From positions 861,151-925,150 of the forward strand of contig JACTAT010000011.1 of the NCBI GenBank assembly GCA_014526335.1: DNA of 64,000 bases, written 5' to 3'. Below the pieces are notes generated by a model, which worked only from the letters and a program-made list of their open reading frames with translations, searched no databases and was not told the origin of the DNA. Below, in pieces: positions 10,810 to 21,979 of this stretch. Origin of the DNA: Chrysaora quinquecirrha (lineage: Eukaryota; Cnidaria; Scyphozoa; Semaeostomeae; Pelagiidae). Within the stretch, counting starts at the first letter, position 1, and the number at the start of each line of letters is the position of its first letter. A program made the translations under genes and the position numbers.

Positions 10810-11313
10810 CTAATTATTTCCAAAGTATGGGAATGATTGAGTATGAACATATTCAACTTCTTTCACACCAGCATCCTCAGAATTACTAGCTTCCTCTTCT
10901 TCATCATTCTTTGCTTGACGTATGATGAGATATTTTCTTTTCTCAATTGCATAATCTAAAGCCTCTTGCATATCCATACCATCTTCCTTCTGTGCTTTTC
11001 GCATGGTTGCTATGACTGCAGTCACAACAGCATCATTTTCAAAACTTCTATTATATAAAAATTTACGCCTGAAGACTTGCAGTATGTTTTCATCTTTATC
11101 CACTTCCTTACGCATTGAAGGCCATACATTCCCTAAAGGAAGATCCTCCTCAGTGTTGACAGTTTCATCATCATCATGATCACTTTCAGCTTCTATCTCA
11201 TCATCTGAGTCAGACTCTTCACTACTCTCCTCATGCATCTCTTCTTCATGTCGCTTAACATTACTTTTAAACTTGGAAGAGAATTCACAATGATCACATT
11301 TATACTGATTCAT
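10810..11313 (-). CDS. Single C2H2 zinc-finger acidic protein, FB1 left copy
   Basis: 167 residues. The N-terminus has one C2H2 finger: C6 and C9 (YKCDHCEF), then H22 and H27 (C-x2-C-x12-H-x4-H). Residues 28-58 form an acidic Ser/Glu/Asp stretch. A conserved helical part (about 75-140, containing VFRRKFLYNRSF and MQEALDYAIEKRKYL) follows, and the end is SFPYFGNN. The family is not recognised beyond the finger. The right-arm copy encodes an identical protein with at least one synonymous difference (Val GTG versus GTT), which suggests constraint or recent arm-to-arm copying. TATA-like sequences (CTATAAATT and TATTTAAG) lie 30-80 bp upstream of the ATG. The gene reads away from the GATC array beside it. 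Confidence 0.8.
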   Translation of the reverse strand: MNQYKCDHCEFSSKFKSNVKRHEEEMHEESSEESDSDDEIEAESDHDDDETVNTEEDLPLGNVWPSMRKEVDKDENILQVFRRKFLYNRSFENDAVVTAVIATMRKAQKEDGMDMQEALDYAIEKRKYLIIRQAKNDEEEEASNSEDAGVKEVEYVHTQSFPYFGNN

Positions 11314-11465
11314 GATTAGCTAGTTGCTTATAATTGTCGACTACCTCTTAAATACCTGAGTCCTAGAGCATAAACTCGCTTGAATTTATAGACTGGTTCC
11401 TCCATTCAATATGATGTGGGAAAGGAATTCCACACTTGCGCAGGAAGGATGTTTCCAATCAGACC

Positions 11466-13248
11466 ATACCTAATCCATTGTTAATCCTTACTGATCCTCA
11501 CTAATCATACCTAATCCATAGTTAATCATTACTGATCCTTAACTAATCATTACTTCATCCTTGCTGATCCTTAGGTAATCCTTACAGATCCTGAGCTGAT
11601 CATTACCTGATCCTAACCTAATCCTTACTGATCCTCACTAATCATTACCTGATCCTCACTAATCCTCACTGATCCTTACTGATCCTCACTAATCCTTAGC
11701 TGATCCTTACTGATCCTTAACAAATCATTACCTGATCCTAACCTAATCCTTACTGATCCTCACTAATCATTACCTGATCCTCACTAATCCTCACTGATCC
11801 TTACTGATCCTCACTAATCCTTAGCTGATCCTTACTGATCCTTAACAAATCATTACTGATCCTTAGCTAATCCTTACTGATGATTACTGATCCTTGCTGA
11901 TCCTTAGCTAATCCTTACTGATCCTGAGCTAATCCTTACTGATCATTACTGATCCTTGCTGATCCTTAGCTAATCTTTACTGATCATTGCTGATCCTTGC
12001 TGATCCTGAGCTGATCCTTAATGATCCTTAGCTAATCCTTACTGATCTTTCACTAATCACTACTGATCCTTACTGATCCTCGGCTGATCCTTACTGATCC
12101 TTAACTAATCCTTACTGATCCTTACTGATCCTTGGCTGATCCTTACTGATCCTTAACTAATCATTACCTGAACCTTACTGATCCTTACTGATCCTTAACT
12201 AATCCTTACTGATCCTTAACTAATCATTACTGATCCTTAACTAATCCTTACTGATCCTTAACTAATCATTACTGATCCTAAGCTAATCATTACTGATCCT
12301 TAACTAATCCTTACCTGATCCTTAGCTAATCCTTGCTGATCCTTAACTAATCCTTACTGATCCTTAACTAATCATTACCTGATCCTAAGCTAATCATAAC
12401 TGATCCTGAGCTAATCCTTACTGATCATTACCTGATCCTAAGCTAATCATTACTGATCCTTAACTAATCCTTACTGATCCTCACTAATCATTACCTGATC
12501 CTCACTAATCCTCACTGATCCTTACTGATCCTCACTAATCCTTAGCTGATCCTTACTGATCCTTAACAAATCATTACTGATCCTTAGCTAATCCTTACTG
12601 ATGATTACTGATCGTTGCTGATCCTTAGCTAATCCTTACTGATCCTGAGCTAATCCTTACTGATCATTACTGATCCTTGCTGATCCTTAGCTAATCTTTA
12701 CTGATCATTGCTGATCCTTGCTGATCCTGAGCTGATCCTTAATGATCCTTAGCTAATCCTTACTGATCTTTCACTAATCACTACTGATCCTTACTGATCC
12801 TCGGCTGGTCCTTACTGATCCTTAACTAATCCTTACTGATCCTTACTGATCCTTACTGATCCTTGGCTGATCCTTACTGATCCTTAACTAATCATTACCT
12901 GAACCTTACTGATCCTTACTGATCCTTAACTAATCCTTACTGATCCTTAACTAATCATTACTGATCCTTAACTAATCCTTACTGATCCTTAACTAATCAT
13001 TACTGATCCTAAGCTAATCATTACTGATCCTTAACTAATCCTTACCTGATCCTTAGCTAATCCTTGCTGATCCTTAACTAATCCTTACTGATCCTTAACT
13101 AATCATTACCTGATCCTAAGCTAATCATAACTGATCCTGAGCTAATCCTTACTGATCATTACCTGATCCTAAGCTAATCATTACTGATCCTTAACTAATC
13201 CTTACTGATCCTCACTAATCATTACCTGATCCTCACTGATCCTCACTA
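11466..13248. repeat. FB1 left GATC array (10/11-bp units)
   Basis: A tandem array of units such as TGATCCTTAC (10), TAATCCTTAAC (11), TGATCCTTAGC (11) and TGATCCTCAC (10). Mixing 10- and 11-bp units gives a mean period close to one DNA helical turn. It has higher-order structure: the block starting CACTAATCATTACCTGATCC at 11,761 recurs at 12,482 and again begins at 13,212, a period of about 721-730 bp. Orientation reverses at about 13,248. No ORF spans it. Confidence 0.95.
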
Positions 13249-14462
13249 TTAAGGATTAGTTAAGGATTAGTAATTATTAGTGAGGATCAGGTAAGGATTA
13301 GGTTAGGATCAGTAAGGATTAGCTAAGGATCAGCGAGGATCAGTAATGATTAGTTAAGGATCGGTAAGGATCAGTAAGGATCAGTAAGGATCAGCTAAGG
13401 ATCAGTAATGATTTGTTAAGGATCAGTAAGGATCAGCTTAGGATCAGGTAATGATCAGTAAGGATTAGTGAGGATCAGGGCGAGGATCAGGAATGATTAG
13501 CTAAGGATCGGTAAGGATCAGTAAGGATCCGTGAAGATCAGTGAGGATCAGGTAATGATTAGTGAGGATCAGTAAGGATTAGTTAAGGATCAGTAATGAT
13601 TAGCTTAGGATCAGGTAATGATCAGTAAGGATTAGCTCAGGATCAGTTATGATTAGCTTAGGATCAGGTAATGATTAGTTAAGGATCAGTAAGGATTAGT
13701 TAAGGATCAGTAAGGATCAGGTAATGATTTAATGATTAGTTAAGGATCAGTAAGGATTAGCAGGTAAGGATCAGTAATGATTAGTAAAGATCAGTAAGGA
13801 TTAGCTAAGGATCTCAGGATCAGAGGATCAGCAATGATCAGTAAAGATTAGCTAAGGATCAGCAAGGATCAGTAATGATCAGTAAGGATTAGCTCAGGAT
13901 CAGTAAGGATTAGCTAAGGATCAGCAAGGATCAGTAATCATCAGTAAGGATTAGTTAAGGATCAGTAATGATTAGCTAAGGATCAGGTAATGATCAGTAA
14001 TGATCAGGTAATGATTAGTTAATGATTAGTAATTATTAGTGAGGATCAGGTAAGGATTAGGTTAGGATCAGTAAGGATTAGCTAAGGATCAGCAAGGATC
14101 AGTAATGATTAGTTAAGGATCGGTAAGGATCAGTAAGGATCAGCTAAGGATCAGTAATGATTTGTTAAGGATCAGTAAGGATCAGCTAAGGATTAGTGAG
14201 GATCAGTAAGGATCAGTGAGGATTAGTGAGGATCAGGTAATGATTAGTGAGGATCAGTAAGGATTAGGTTAGGATCAGGTAATGATTAGTTAAGGATCAG
14301 TAATGATTAGTGAGGATCAGTAATGATCAGCTCAGGATCTGTAAGGATTAGCTAAGGATCAGCAAGGATGAAATAATGATTAGTTAAGGATCAGTAATGA
14401 TTAACTATGGATTAGGTATGATTAGTGAGGATCAGTAAGGATTAACAATGGATTAGGTATGG
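13249..14462. repeat. FB1 right GATC array (inverted)
   Basis: The same 10/11-bp units in reverse complement (GTAAGGATCA, GTTAAGGATTA). It is about 0.57 kb shorter than the left array, so the arms have expanded or contracted independently while the unique parts stayed matched. Confidence 0.95.
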
Positions 14463-14534
14463 TCTGATTGGAAACATCCTTCCTGCGCAAGTGTGGAATT
14501 CCTTTCCCACATCATATTGAATGGAGGAACCAGT

Positions 14535-14612
14535 CTATCAATTCAAGCAAGTTTATGCTCTAGGACTCAGGTATTTAAGAGGTAGTCGACAATTATAAGC
14601 AAACAGCTAATC
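14535..14612 (+). promoter_or_regulatory. Promoter of right zinc-finger gene
   Basis: An inverted CCAAT box (TGATTGG near 14,465), a TATA-like box (CTATCAATTC here; CTATAAATTC in the other three copies) and TATTTAAGAGG about 40 bp before the ATG form a compact promoter directly between the array and the gene. All four copies in the window keep this layout. Confidence 0.5.
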
Positions 14613-15116
14613 ATGAATCAGTATAAATGTGATCATTGTGAATTCTCTTCCAAGTTTAAAAGTAATGTTAAGCGACATGAAGAAGAGATGCATGAGGAGA
14701 GTAGTGAAGAGTCTGACTCAGATGATGAGATAGAAGCTGAAAGTGATCATGATGATGATGAAACTGTCAACACTGAGGAGGATCTTCCTTTAGGGAATGT
14801 ATGGCCTTCAATGCGTAAGGAAGTTGATAAAGATGAAAACATACTGCAAGTCTTCAGGCGTAAATTTTTATATAATAGAAGTTTTGAAAATGATGCTGTT
14901 GTGACTGCAGTCATAGCAACCATGCGAAAAGCACAGAAGGAAGATGGTATGGATATGCAAGAGGCTTTAGATTATGCAATTGAGAAAAGAAAATATCTCA
15001 TCATACGTCAAGCAAAGAATGATGAAGAAGAGGAAGCTAGTAATTCTGAGGATGCTGGTGTGAAAGAAGTTGAATATGTTCATACTCAATCATTCCCATA
15101 CTTTGGAAATAATTAG
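14613..15116 (+). CDS. Single C2H2 zinc-finger acidic protein, FB1 right copy
   Basis: Mirror copy of the 10,810-11,313 gene with an identical 167-residue product: finger residues C6, C9, H22 and H27, an acidic linker, a helical domain and an SFPYFGNN end. Identity at the protein level across an inverted duplication that otherwise shows scattered differences suggests that the coding sequence is maintained. No catalytic motif is visible. It could be a DNA-binding accessory factor of the element, perhaps for the neighbouring repeats, but that is speculation. Confidence 0.8.
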   Translation: MNQYKCDHCEFSSKFKSNVKRHEEEMHEESSEESDSDDEIEAESDHDDDETVNTEEDLPLGNVWPSMRKEVDKDENILQVFRRKFLYNRSFENDAVVTAVIATMRKAQKEDGMDMQEALDYAIEKRKYLIIRQAKNDEEEEASNSEDAGVKEVEYVHTQSFPYFGNN

Positions 15117-15350
15117 AAATAGCTATACCTAAAAAATGTTTAGAAATTATTCTTCATTAGTTGTCTGTTAGAAATATAACCTTGTTTCTGTGTGAACATT
15201 CTTTGAAAACGATGCTATAAATAAATTGCTATTATCTATCGAGTATATAGGTAATATATTGTAATGTTTAGATAATACTTTTGCATACAAACAATATAAG
15301 GCTATCATAAACCATGGATTAAACCATAAGCTATAAGAGATATTGCTATT

Positions 15351-15480
15351 GCGCATGCGCTCTTTGATAAATATTCATATGACATACATCATTCAAATCT
15401 CTTTTATTTCTTTGTTCTACATACTAGTTCCCAGGCCTCTAGCTCTTACCGTTATTGATATAGCTACTGCGCATGCGCAG
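15351..15480. promoter_or_regulatory. Two NRF1-type palindromes, FB1 right arm
   Basis: GCGCATGCGC at 15,351-15,360 and CTGCGCATGCGCAG at 15,467-15,480, mirroring the left arm. The CpGs are intact although other CpGs in this element have decayed to TpG or CpA. Confidence 0.6.
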
Positions 15481-15640
15481 TTGATGGGCTTCTTTTATTA
15501 TACTAATTGTTAATCTGTTGGTATATTCTCTTATAGTTTTTGAATAGATATAAACATCTTGTAAACCAGCAACTTAATTTTCATTAATTGAATTTAGCAT
15601 TATTTCTATATAATTAAATGTAGTAATTTAAGACAACTTT

Positions 15641-16132
15641 TCAATATAACATAAAACATTCAGAGTCAATTAATAGTTTTTCAACCCAAACTCCTAATGC
15701 TTTATCATTGATTTCTTCTTTTATTTCTTCTATGAATGATGTTGCTACAGTCCTATCATGATATTTCATTAAACCCTCAGCAAGTTCTTCAATAAAAATC
15801 ATTAACACAGCCATTCTTCCCCAATTTCCTTCTTTATCCATAATTGGAAAAAGTCCACAAACTAGGCCTTTAGCTTCTAGCTTGGATAAGACTTGATGTT
15901 GTTCTACTTGAGACTTTATTGAGTTATTAGAGCTAGCTCTTGCATATGTTAAAAGATCTCGCATCCAATAATAGTATGAACTGTTGATGGGGATTGATTG
16001 TCTCTCGAAAGATATAACTCCTAAATTGCGACATTCATAGTTCCTCTCCAAAGAATATGCAACTAGATTCTTTCTAGTTAATTCCTGCTCCTTCTTCACA
16101 GCGTTGAATATGAGGTAAGCTAGTGAAATCAT
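15641..16132 (-). CDS. Bcl-2-like protein, FB1 right copy
   Basis: 163 residues, differing from the left copy at only two positions, R16Q and G150V. The second falls in the region aligned with BH2 (GVWGEK becomes GVWVEK). The BH1 NWGR motif is intact. The promoter layout is mirrored: a TATA element at 16,178-16,186 and TTC/GAA arrays at about 16,270-16,320 and 16,415-16,510. The pair may provide two doses of one anti-apoptotic factor. Function is inferred from BH motifs and not shown. Confidence 0.62.
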   Translation of the reverse strand: MISLAYLIFNAVKKEQELTRKNLVAYSLERNYECRNLGVISFERQSIPINSSYYYWMRDLLTYARASSNNSIKSQVEQHQVLSKLEAKGLVCGLFPIMDKEGNWGRMAVLMIFIEELAEGLMKYHDRTVATSFIEEIKEEINDKALGVWVEKLLIDSECFMLY

Positions 16133-16177
16133 CTTCGCATCTATCGAGTGGTATAACCAGACTGTTGCTTCTTCTCG

Positions 16178-16510
16178 ATTTATATAGCTATACTATGGAG
16201 ATTCTCTGTTAAATCAGGCGTGACGTTTGAATTATTAATCACTCAGATTGTAGGATTTCATGTTTCTAGAATCTTGTGGAACATTCTGGAAAGTTCTGGA
16301 GAATTCTAGTTATCCAGATTGCAGGATTATTATGTTATTTTATTTCATAAACGATTCGAACGTCGCGTTCGAATTATTATTACGCCATCATAATTAATCA
16401 ATCAGATTGTAGGATTTCTGGAAACTTCTGGAAACTTCTAGAAAGTTCTAGCCAATCAGATTGCAGGATTCTTAGGGATGTTCTGGAATATTCTGGAAAC
16501 TTGCAAAGGT
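16178..16510. promoter_or_regulatory. TATA box and heat-shock-like cluster, FB1 right arm
   Basis: ATTTATATA at 16,178-16,186 serves the minus-strand Bcl-2-like gene. Upstream of it are TTCTGGAAAGTTCTGGAGAA-type units near 16,285 and TTCTGGAAACTTCTGGAAAC near 16,420, with alternating GAA/TTC triplets at 5-bp spacing. The dyad TTCGAACGTCGCGTTCGAA (16,355-16,373) is perfect on this arm; the left copy has one G-to-A change. Confidence 0.7.
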
Positions 16511-16674
16511 TGTTAAATCGGAAATGAGGCTAGCGGTTTCAGACAAGGATTGTAAGAAATCTTGAGGTTGGAGAATTGAAACTCGTCGCACTATAGCGCG
16601 ACCTGATGATGTTATTGATAATATGAGCCGTGTGCGCTAGGATCTGGGACTCTTGAAAAGGAGGTTGGAGAAAT

Positions 16675-16797
16675 CAACATACTAGATTCATAAAAACCGT
16701 CACACTATAGCACGACCTGATGACGTCACTGATGATGTCACTGGGCTGAGGCCACCATCACTGCAGTTTGGCCACTGCTTTGCAATCTACTCCTATG
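16675..16797. promoter_or_regulatory. FB1 right end: CRE pair, TIR end and TSD
   Basis: TGACGTCA at 16,721-16,728 and a decayed TGATGTCA at 16,733-16,740 mirror the left CRE pair. The element ends GCAATCTACT at 16,791 (one change from the left end), followed by the CCTATG duplication at 16,792-16,797. Confidence 0.85.
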
Positions 16798-17024
16798 CCA
16801 TGAATACATATATACGACTAATTTTCTACACAACCCTATTTCCTTTTACTTTTAAAGGGGAAAAATTCTGAGAATAAAACTCTGACTTATACTCGTTAAG
16901 AATAGCGAGTAAGATTTCTTACTAGCTCTGCACCAAAAACAAACCCAACTTAAGACAACCCATTTTGAATATAAATGAAGGACGAAATCAGTGCACCAAT
17001 ATTGAATTAAAGATATCATGTTAC

Positions 17025-20000
17025 CTGTGCTTCAATCTCAACATCCATCAAAAAAATTCCAAAGATGTGCAAATTTCCATACAAACATTGGAATAGGAGC
17101 CGGTAATAATTTAATTTACAATAACTCAGAAACATACTTTCAGTAATTGAGCTGTCCAGCGATATCCAAGGAAACTTTCCAGAGTGTAATTCAACAGCAT
17201 TGCAAACAGGGAATCCCGATTCTGGTTTAACAGTTGATACATTGCTGTTATATTCTTGTATTATCTGCTTCAAATCATTTTTCTGCCTTGCTACTTTTAA
17301 ACGAAGGATTCTTCTTTTCTTACAAGTATCTAAAAAAGGTGAGAAACCAAAAGAATAGCAGTTATTAAAAGAGTGTCTCTGCTAGCAGACCATATAAACC
17401 TAAAAGGACTATAAAAGATCAAACAGTTGTGTCTTTCATTAATGCTGGCTGGAAGATGTCGTCAAGAACAAATAATTACTTTGCCAACATCCTTCTATGC
17501 ATCAAAAAGATGATAAATTGTACACAAATATTAACCTTAGATGAAATAACAATAAATTGGGTTTTCATAGGCTTACTAAACCATCTTGTCAGGATAAATG
17601 GTTGATGAAGAAAAAAATAATAACTCACATGAAGGAAGACACAAGACTTGAATTATTTTATATTTTTGCAAACATGCTTCCCAAATCTTACTGCTTCAAA
17701 GCATGTTCACTTACCTGTAAGTCTTCCAATATTGTTGGAAATGTGAATATTGGAGTAGAAAAGTGCCTCTGCTTTGCTTTGACTTAAACGTAACAGTTTG
17801 GTGGCAAGTTCGTCAAATTCTTTTTTAAAATCCCTTCCAGTAGTTGAATCAATGAGCTTGTTATTTAGGTCTACAAATCTCTTTTGTAACTTTTGAACTG
17901 CCTTTGACACTTGATGAATTTTGATTTGTAAAATATCGATGTTATTTATACTGTAAGCGTAGCTGTTGATGTCTGGTATCTTTCCGCATTCAGACAAAAA
18001 GATTGCCAACATGATATACTCTTTGTGTGAAGATCATTGAATGTCAACGGTGCTTTCCTGAGATGCTGTAGAAAAAAATTACAAGTTATTAAACTTCTTC
18101 CAGGTCTGTAAGTCTAGGCACCAAAGGCCAATAGGAGGGTATCAACTTTTAAAGCATTAATGAAAAAATCCATCATACCCCAAGCAGGATTTCCCAAGCA
18201 AATCCAAATGAACAGAGGCATTTGATTGCAACACCTCTTAAAAATCTGATATATAAACAACGCTTAACCGTAATTTTACAACAATGTTACCGAGACATTG
18301 GGCAGAAATTTTTTGACATTGGTAGAGATTTTTTTACACTATAAACTCAAAATTACAACAAACAATATTTGTTAGAATTTTCACCAACTTGAGCGCTAAT
18401 CAACCACAGTGTTGAGTAGAATAAATGATTTGACCATGTCTGTTCAACAAGAGGAAAAGACAGGAAAATATGAGGGAAGATAAGAAATAATTCATATCCA
18501 CGACAAACTTTATGCCAGTTTTCAAGTAAATATATATGTCACAATAATAATAATAATAATAAATTTTTGTTAATTTGATGGACTTCTTAATGTTATTTCT
18601 GCTCGTTTATAATTTGATGTCTTTCAAAATGAGATAAAATGTGAAGAAAAACTGAAGGAAAAATGTTACCTTGTGCACAAGAAATTGCCTCTCTTTTCCA
18701 AATATCCAACATTTCACCTGTAATCTGGATGCCTTTTTCAACAATCTTTTCATTCAACTCTGCCTTGCAGTTTTGCAATTTTTTTCCGACCTTTAATAAA
18801 ATGGTTAGTGTTGTGATAACCAAAACCCGGGAAATATATGGCTGCACTGTACTTATTCACATAAAAGACAAATGATTCGAGATTACTGTACATACCCGGC
18901 AAAAACAGTTCAAAAGTGAATTTGGCATGTTGTGGAACTTCCTTTCATTCCAGAACGTTGCAAATTCAGTCAAAGCTTCTTCACGATCTGAAGAAATGAA
19001 AAAAAGTTTTGTTATGTATTAATGGGGATATAGAAGTGACTGCTTTCTTCTGCAGAAAAGCTAAATCAGAAACAAATTGGACTAGACCGAAAATAGATAG
19101 TTAAAAAACCAAAGGGAAACAATGTTAAAAAGTCTAAAAGATGATAGTTTCATTTGTTAGCAGTATCCGAATCACTGGATATTTGTGCATCAATATAAGC
19201 CAAGATTCTGTACATACGCTCTGGGTTCATGTGTTTGATTGTAGTACCAGTCTTGGATAAATAACCGAATATTCGTTCATCTTCCTCGCCGATAGTGTAG
19301 CAACTACCCTTTCTCCATAACCCACCATATATAACCTACGACATATGACAAATATTACGTACCTGTATCTTGGAGGAAATAGGAAATGAAACATTTAGCC
19401 TACTGAAAGCTTATATGATTATTGTATTGTCGGCATTCCAAAGGAAAGAACATCCAATAAATAAAGAAAATTAGACTTTCCAAAATAAGATGATGCTGAT
19501 ACTACCAGGAAGAAAAAGTCACAGGATAGCTATACATTTCAGATAAAGCTTGCGGTTCAATAAACATATTCCCATGCAATGGAACAAAGTTTAGTTCTAC
19601 AAAACTTTTATTTCTTATTTTGGTCAGTTTAGACATTATGTCAGCTTTTCTGAATTTCAGCTGGTAGGCAAAATGAGTGACTTAAGTTTTTTTCTAAAGT
19701 TCAACCTGGTTGTCTTATGGAAGTGACAAATCAGAAGAAATTGTTACTACCATGTTGACGCCAAAAGACTGTTTCATGAGTAGAACAAAGGGAACAATGT
19801 ATTAAAGTTCTAAACAAAACTCAAACTTGAGTTTTGAATTGCATCATTCAGCCTGGTTTCCCTATACCCGATTACTGCCAGTGAAGTGAGGCAATGCATT
19901 TCTAAAAAGAAAATTTCCCGGCAGTAGGAAAATTGCTATATGGTGACCAGTAACCAGGCTTTAAAAGAACTGCTCTTGTTTATTTTTCAGAATTGTCAAT

Positions 20001-21907
20001 CAGATAATAACCGATTGCTTGAAAAATGTTCTTGTTGATTTCATTTTATAAACTAGAAATTAATAATATTATACAAAAAATATATACTACCTTATAAAGA
20101 TGAACAACTATACCTCACAGGATGGTGAATGACCCTTAACATGAAGCATGCCAATTGCTGGAACTTGCTTTTGATACAACTCATTATCTACATTTTCTAG
20201 CCACTTACAGTACTTGCATGCCACATCTCCAAAATAAAACTTATGTTTCTCATGTGATTCCTCTCCAAGAAGTATGCATAGCCAAAGATTTCACCACGAA
20301 ACATATTTACTGCCTTCTGGGCAATACAATGTCTGCAGCTTACTAGCTCTAGCCCAGTTTCATCAAGAGTACCCCTATGGTGGGGTGCATTTCTTGCTGC
20401 ATGCCATAGAGATGATCCACACAGATTGTCAACATTCTGTCAGGATTAATCGAAATTCAAGTAAAAGATATTAGCTTCACTAAACTAGGAATAAAACAAA
20501 CATTAAGTGCTTGCAGAAAGATTGAAAGGAACACAACGACTGACATAAAACCAAAAGGAAATCACAGGTATATTCAATTACAAGAAATATCATTGGTTAC
20601 AACATGTTTGTTATTATTTTATAAAATTCAAATAAAACAAAGTAACCTTTAATTGGCTTGATTGGGGCTTCTTATAAATGTCTTTACCAGCGAGTCCACG
20701 CTTTCATTGGAACAAATATATTTCTCTTCATAATATGATGCTCTGGTTTTCCTGATAAGAAGAAAATGCAGCAAACAAAAAGTAATTATTCATGATTAAA
20801 AGTTTAGAAATAAACGGAAATGAAAACTGTTTCATACGACTGAGGCTGATCAGTGTAACAACATTCCTTTAGGCCAAAAGGGTTAATTACTGTAAGATGA
20901 ATCGGAAACATGTGTGATCTAAAATACATAATCAAATGCAGACAAATATAATGCCTCATGAACACAAGAAAGCATTTTTGAAACAATTTCACACTCTCCA
21001 ACTTAACTTTAAAAACACATTGTATGTTAAAAAATGAAAACACTTGCAAAGCATGGTGAATAATCAACATCTAATCAAAAGTGAAAACTTGCCTCCCAGC
21101 ACTTTTATAACGATATGATTTCATGTTTCCATTAAACATAGCTGCAACTTGCGTATCATCACATGCTGGGCAATCAAACGGCTCAATACCACGTTTCAGA
21201 CTCAGTTCATACTGACAGAATTTATATTCTTTAAACGAACCTGAAAAAGCATAACTCTGAATTCTTCCAGTCTACGAATAACAGAAAGTTCTTGAGGAAT
21301 GCAAATCTTTATTCGATAACAAAATTCAAAATGCAACAATGCAACTCAAAATTAAGCCTGCATTCCAAGGCATACCAAGGGTAAAACCTACAAATTCATA
21401 AATCATATGATTATATAACTATTGCAGACATACTATGATGTGGTTGGCAATCAATATAACATATCATAATGGTGTTAGCAAGAGATTAAACAGCTAAGAA
21501 CATTGTATTTCTGATCTTCAATGAACAACTTCATCAACAAGATGAATTCCCTTCAAAGACTAAATGGTTGGTCTATTGTAAATTTGTGAGTGCATCATCA
21601 TCAACTATGATCAACTTGATCATAAAACAAAAAACAAGTGACTACAAATCTTTTTATTGAACTTACTCTATTATTCTGTAAAGAAATGTCAACTAGACTT
21701 TCAATAAAACAATTTTCAGATGATCCAGGCATATGAAGACGGTAGCTATCCCACAGTGCAAATAAATCTTCATCAAATAGATAAGATATGCTCTCAATGC
21801 TACCAGGCCAGTATCTTGAGTTAATCATTAGCTTGAAATCTTTAAAAACGTCAATCTGATTTCCACAAAATGAACACTCGAGGAGAAACTTGAGAAAATC
21901 AAAGCGA
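17025..21907 (-). pseudogene. KDZ-2 catalytic and C-terminal exons
   Basis: Exons, right to left. 21,907-21,667: ECSFCGN, SRYWPGS. 21,240-21,093: FDCPACDD then MFNGNMKSYRYKSAG; KDZ enzymes usually have DGN here, so the first catalytic Asp is Asn. It ends in a GC donor (AG|GCAAGT). 20,751-20,688. 20,436-20,114: CGSSLWHAAR, LDETGLELVSCRH, NMFRGEIFGYAYF, then a 1-bp frameshift near 20,265 and VACKYCKWL, all diagnostic of KDZ. 19,335 to about 19,155: GEEDERIFGYLSKTG with the expected catalytic Glu. 18,987-18,896: FWNERK. 18,790-18,670. About 18,024-17,715. 17,329-17,025: SGKFPW. All are separated by ordinary introns with no other feature seen in them. A DDE-type nuclear transposase is the clear family; activity is unlikely. 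Confidence 0.82.
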
Positions 21908-21979
21908 CTTGTAAAAAATTATAACACACAAAGTTCTAAAAAAAGAAGACCGATATAATCAAACTTTTCATCAACCTAT

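Larger units (their letters stand above)
9131..16791. mobile_element. FB1: giant palindromic element, 7.66 kb
   Basis: The two halves are near-perfect reverse complements. Each arm, from the end inward, carries: the terminal AGTAGGTTGC with CRE pair; heat-shock-like elements; a TATA box and a Bcl-2-like gene; two GCGCATGCGC sites; a convergent zinc-finger gene; and a GATC repeat array that changes orientation near 13,248. A 6-bp direct repeat, CCTATG, flanks it exactly. The arms differ at scattered bases, often at CpG, so this is not a simple assembly mirror. AG/CT ends with 6-bp duplications match Polinton/Maverick elements. No integrase, polymerase or capsid gene is present, so FB1 would depend on another element. 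It lies in what appears to be an intron of KDZ-2. Confidence 0.88.

Noticed and set aside
11870..11900. CTGATGA in the array as a hammerhead ribozyme core
   Set aside because: No GAAAC partner or closing stems; CTGATGA arises by a point variant of the repeat unit.
11466..14462. GATC arrays as a CRISPR array
   Set aside because: Units are 10-11 bp with no spacers, and the context is eukaryotic; this is satellite-like DNA.
11466..14462. GATC arrays as telomeric repeats
   Set aside because: The unit is not a telomere motif and the array lies inside a mobile element with unique arms.
9131..16791. FB1 palindrome as a pure assembly mirror artefact
   Set aside because: The arms differ at scattered bases, have different array lengths, and exact 6-bp target duplications flank it; the same holds for FB2.
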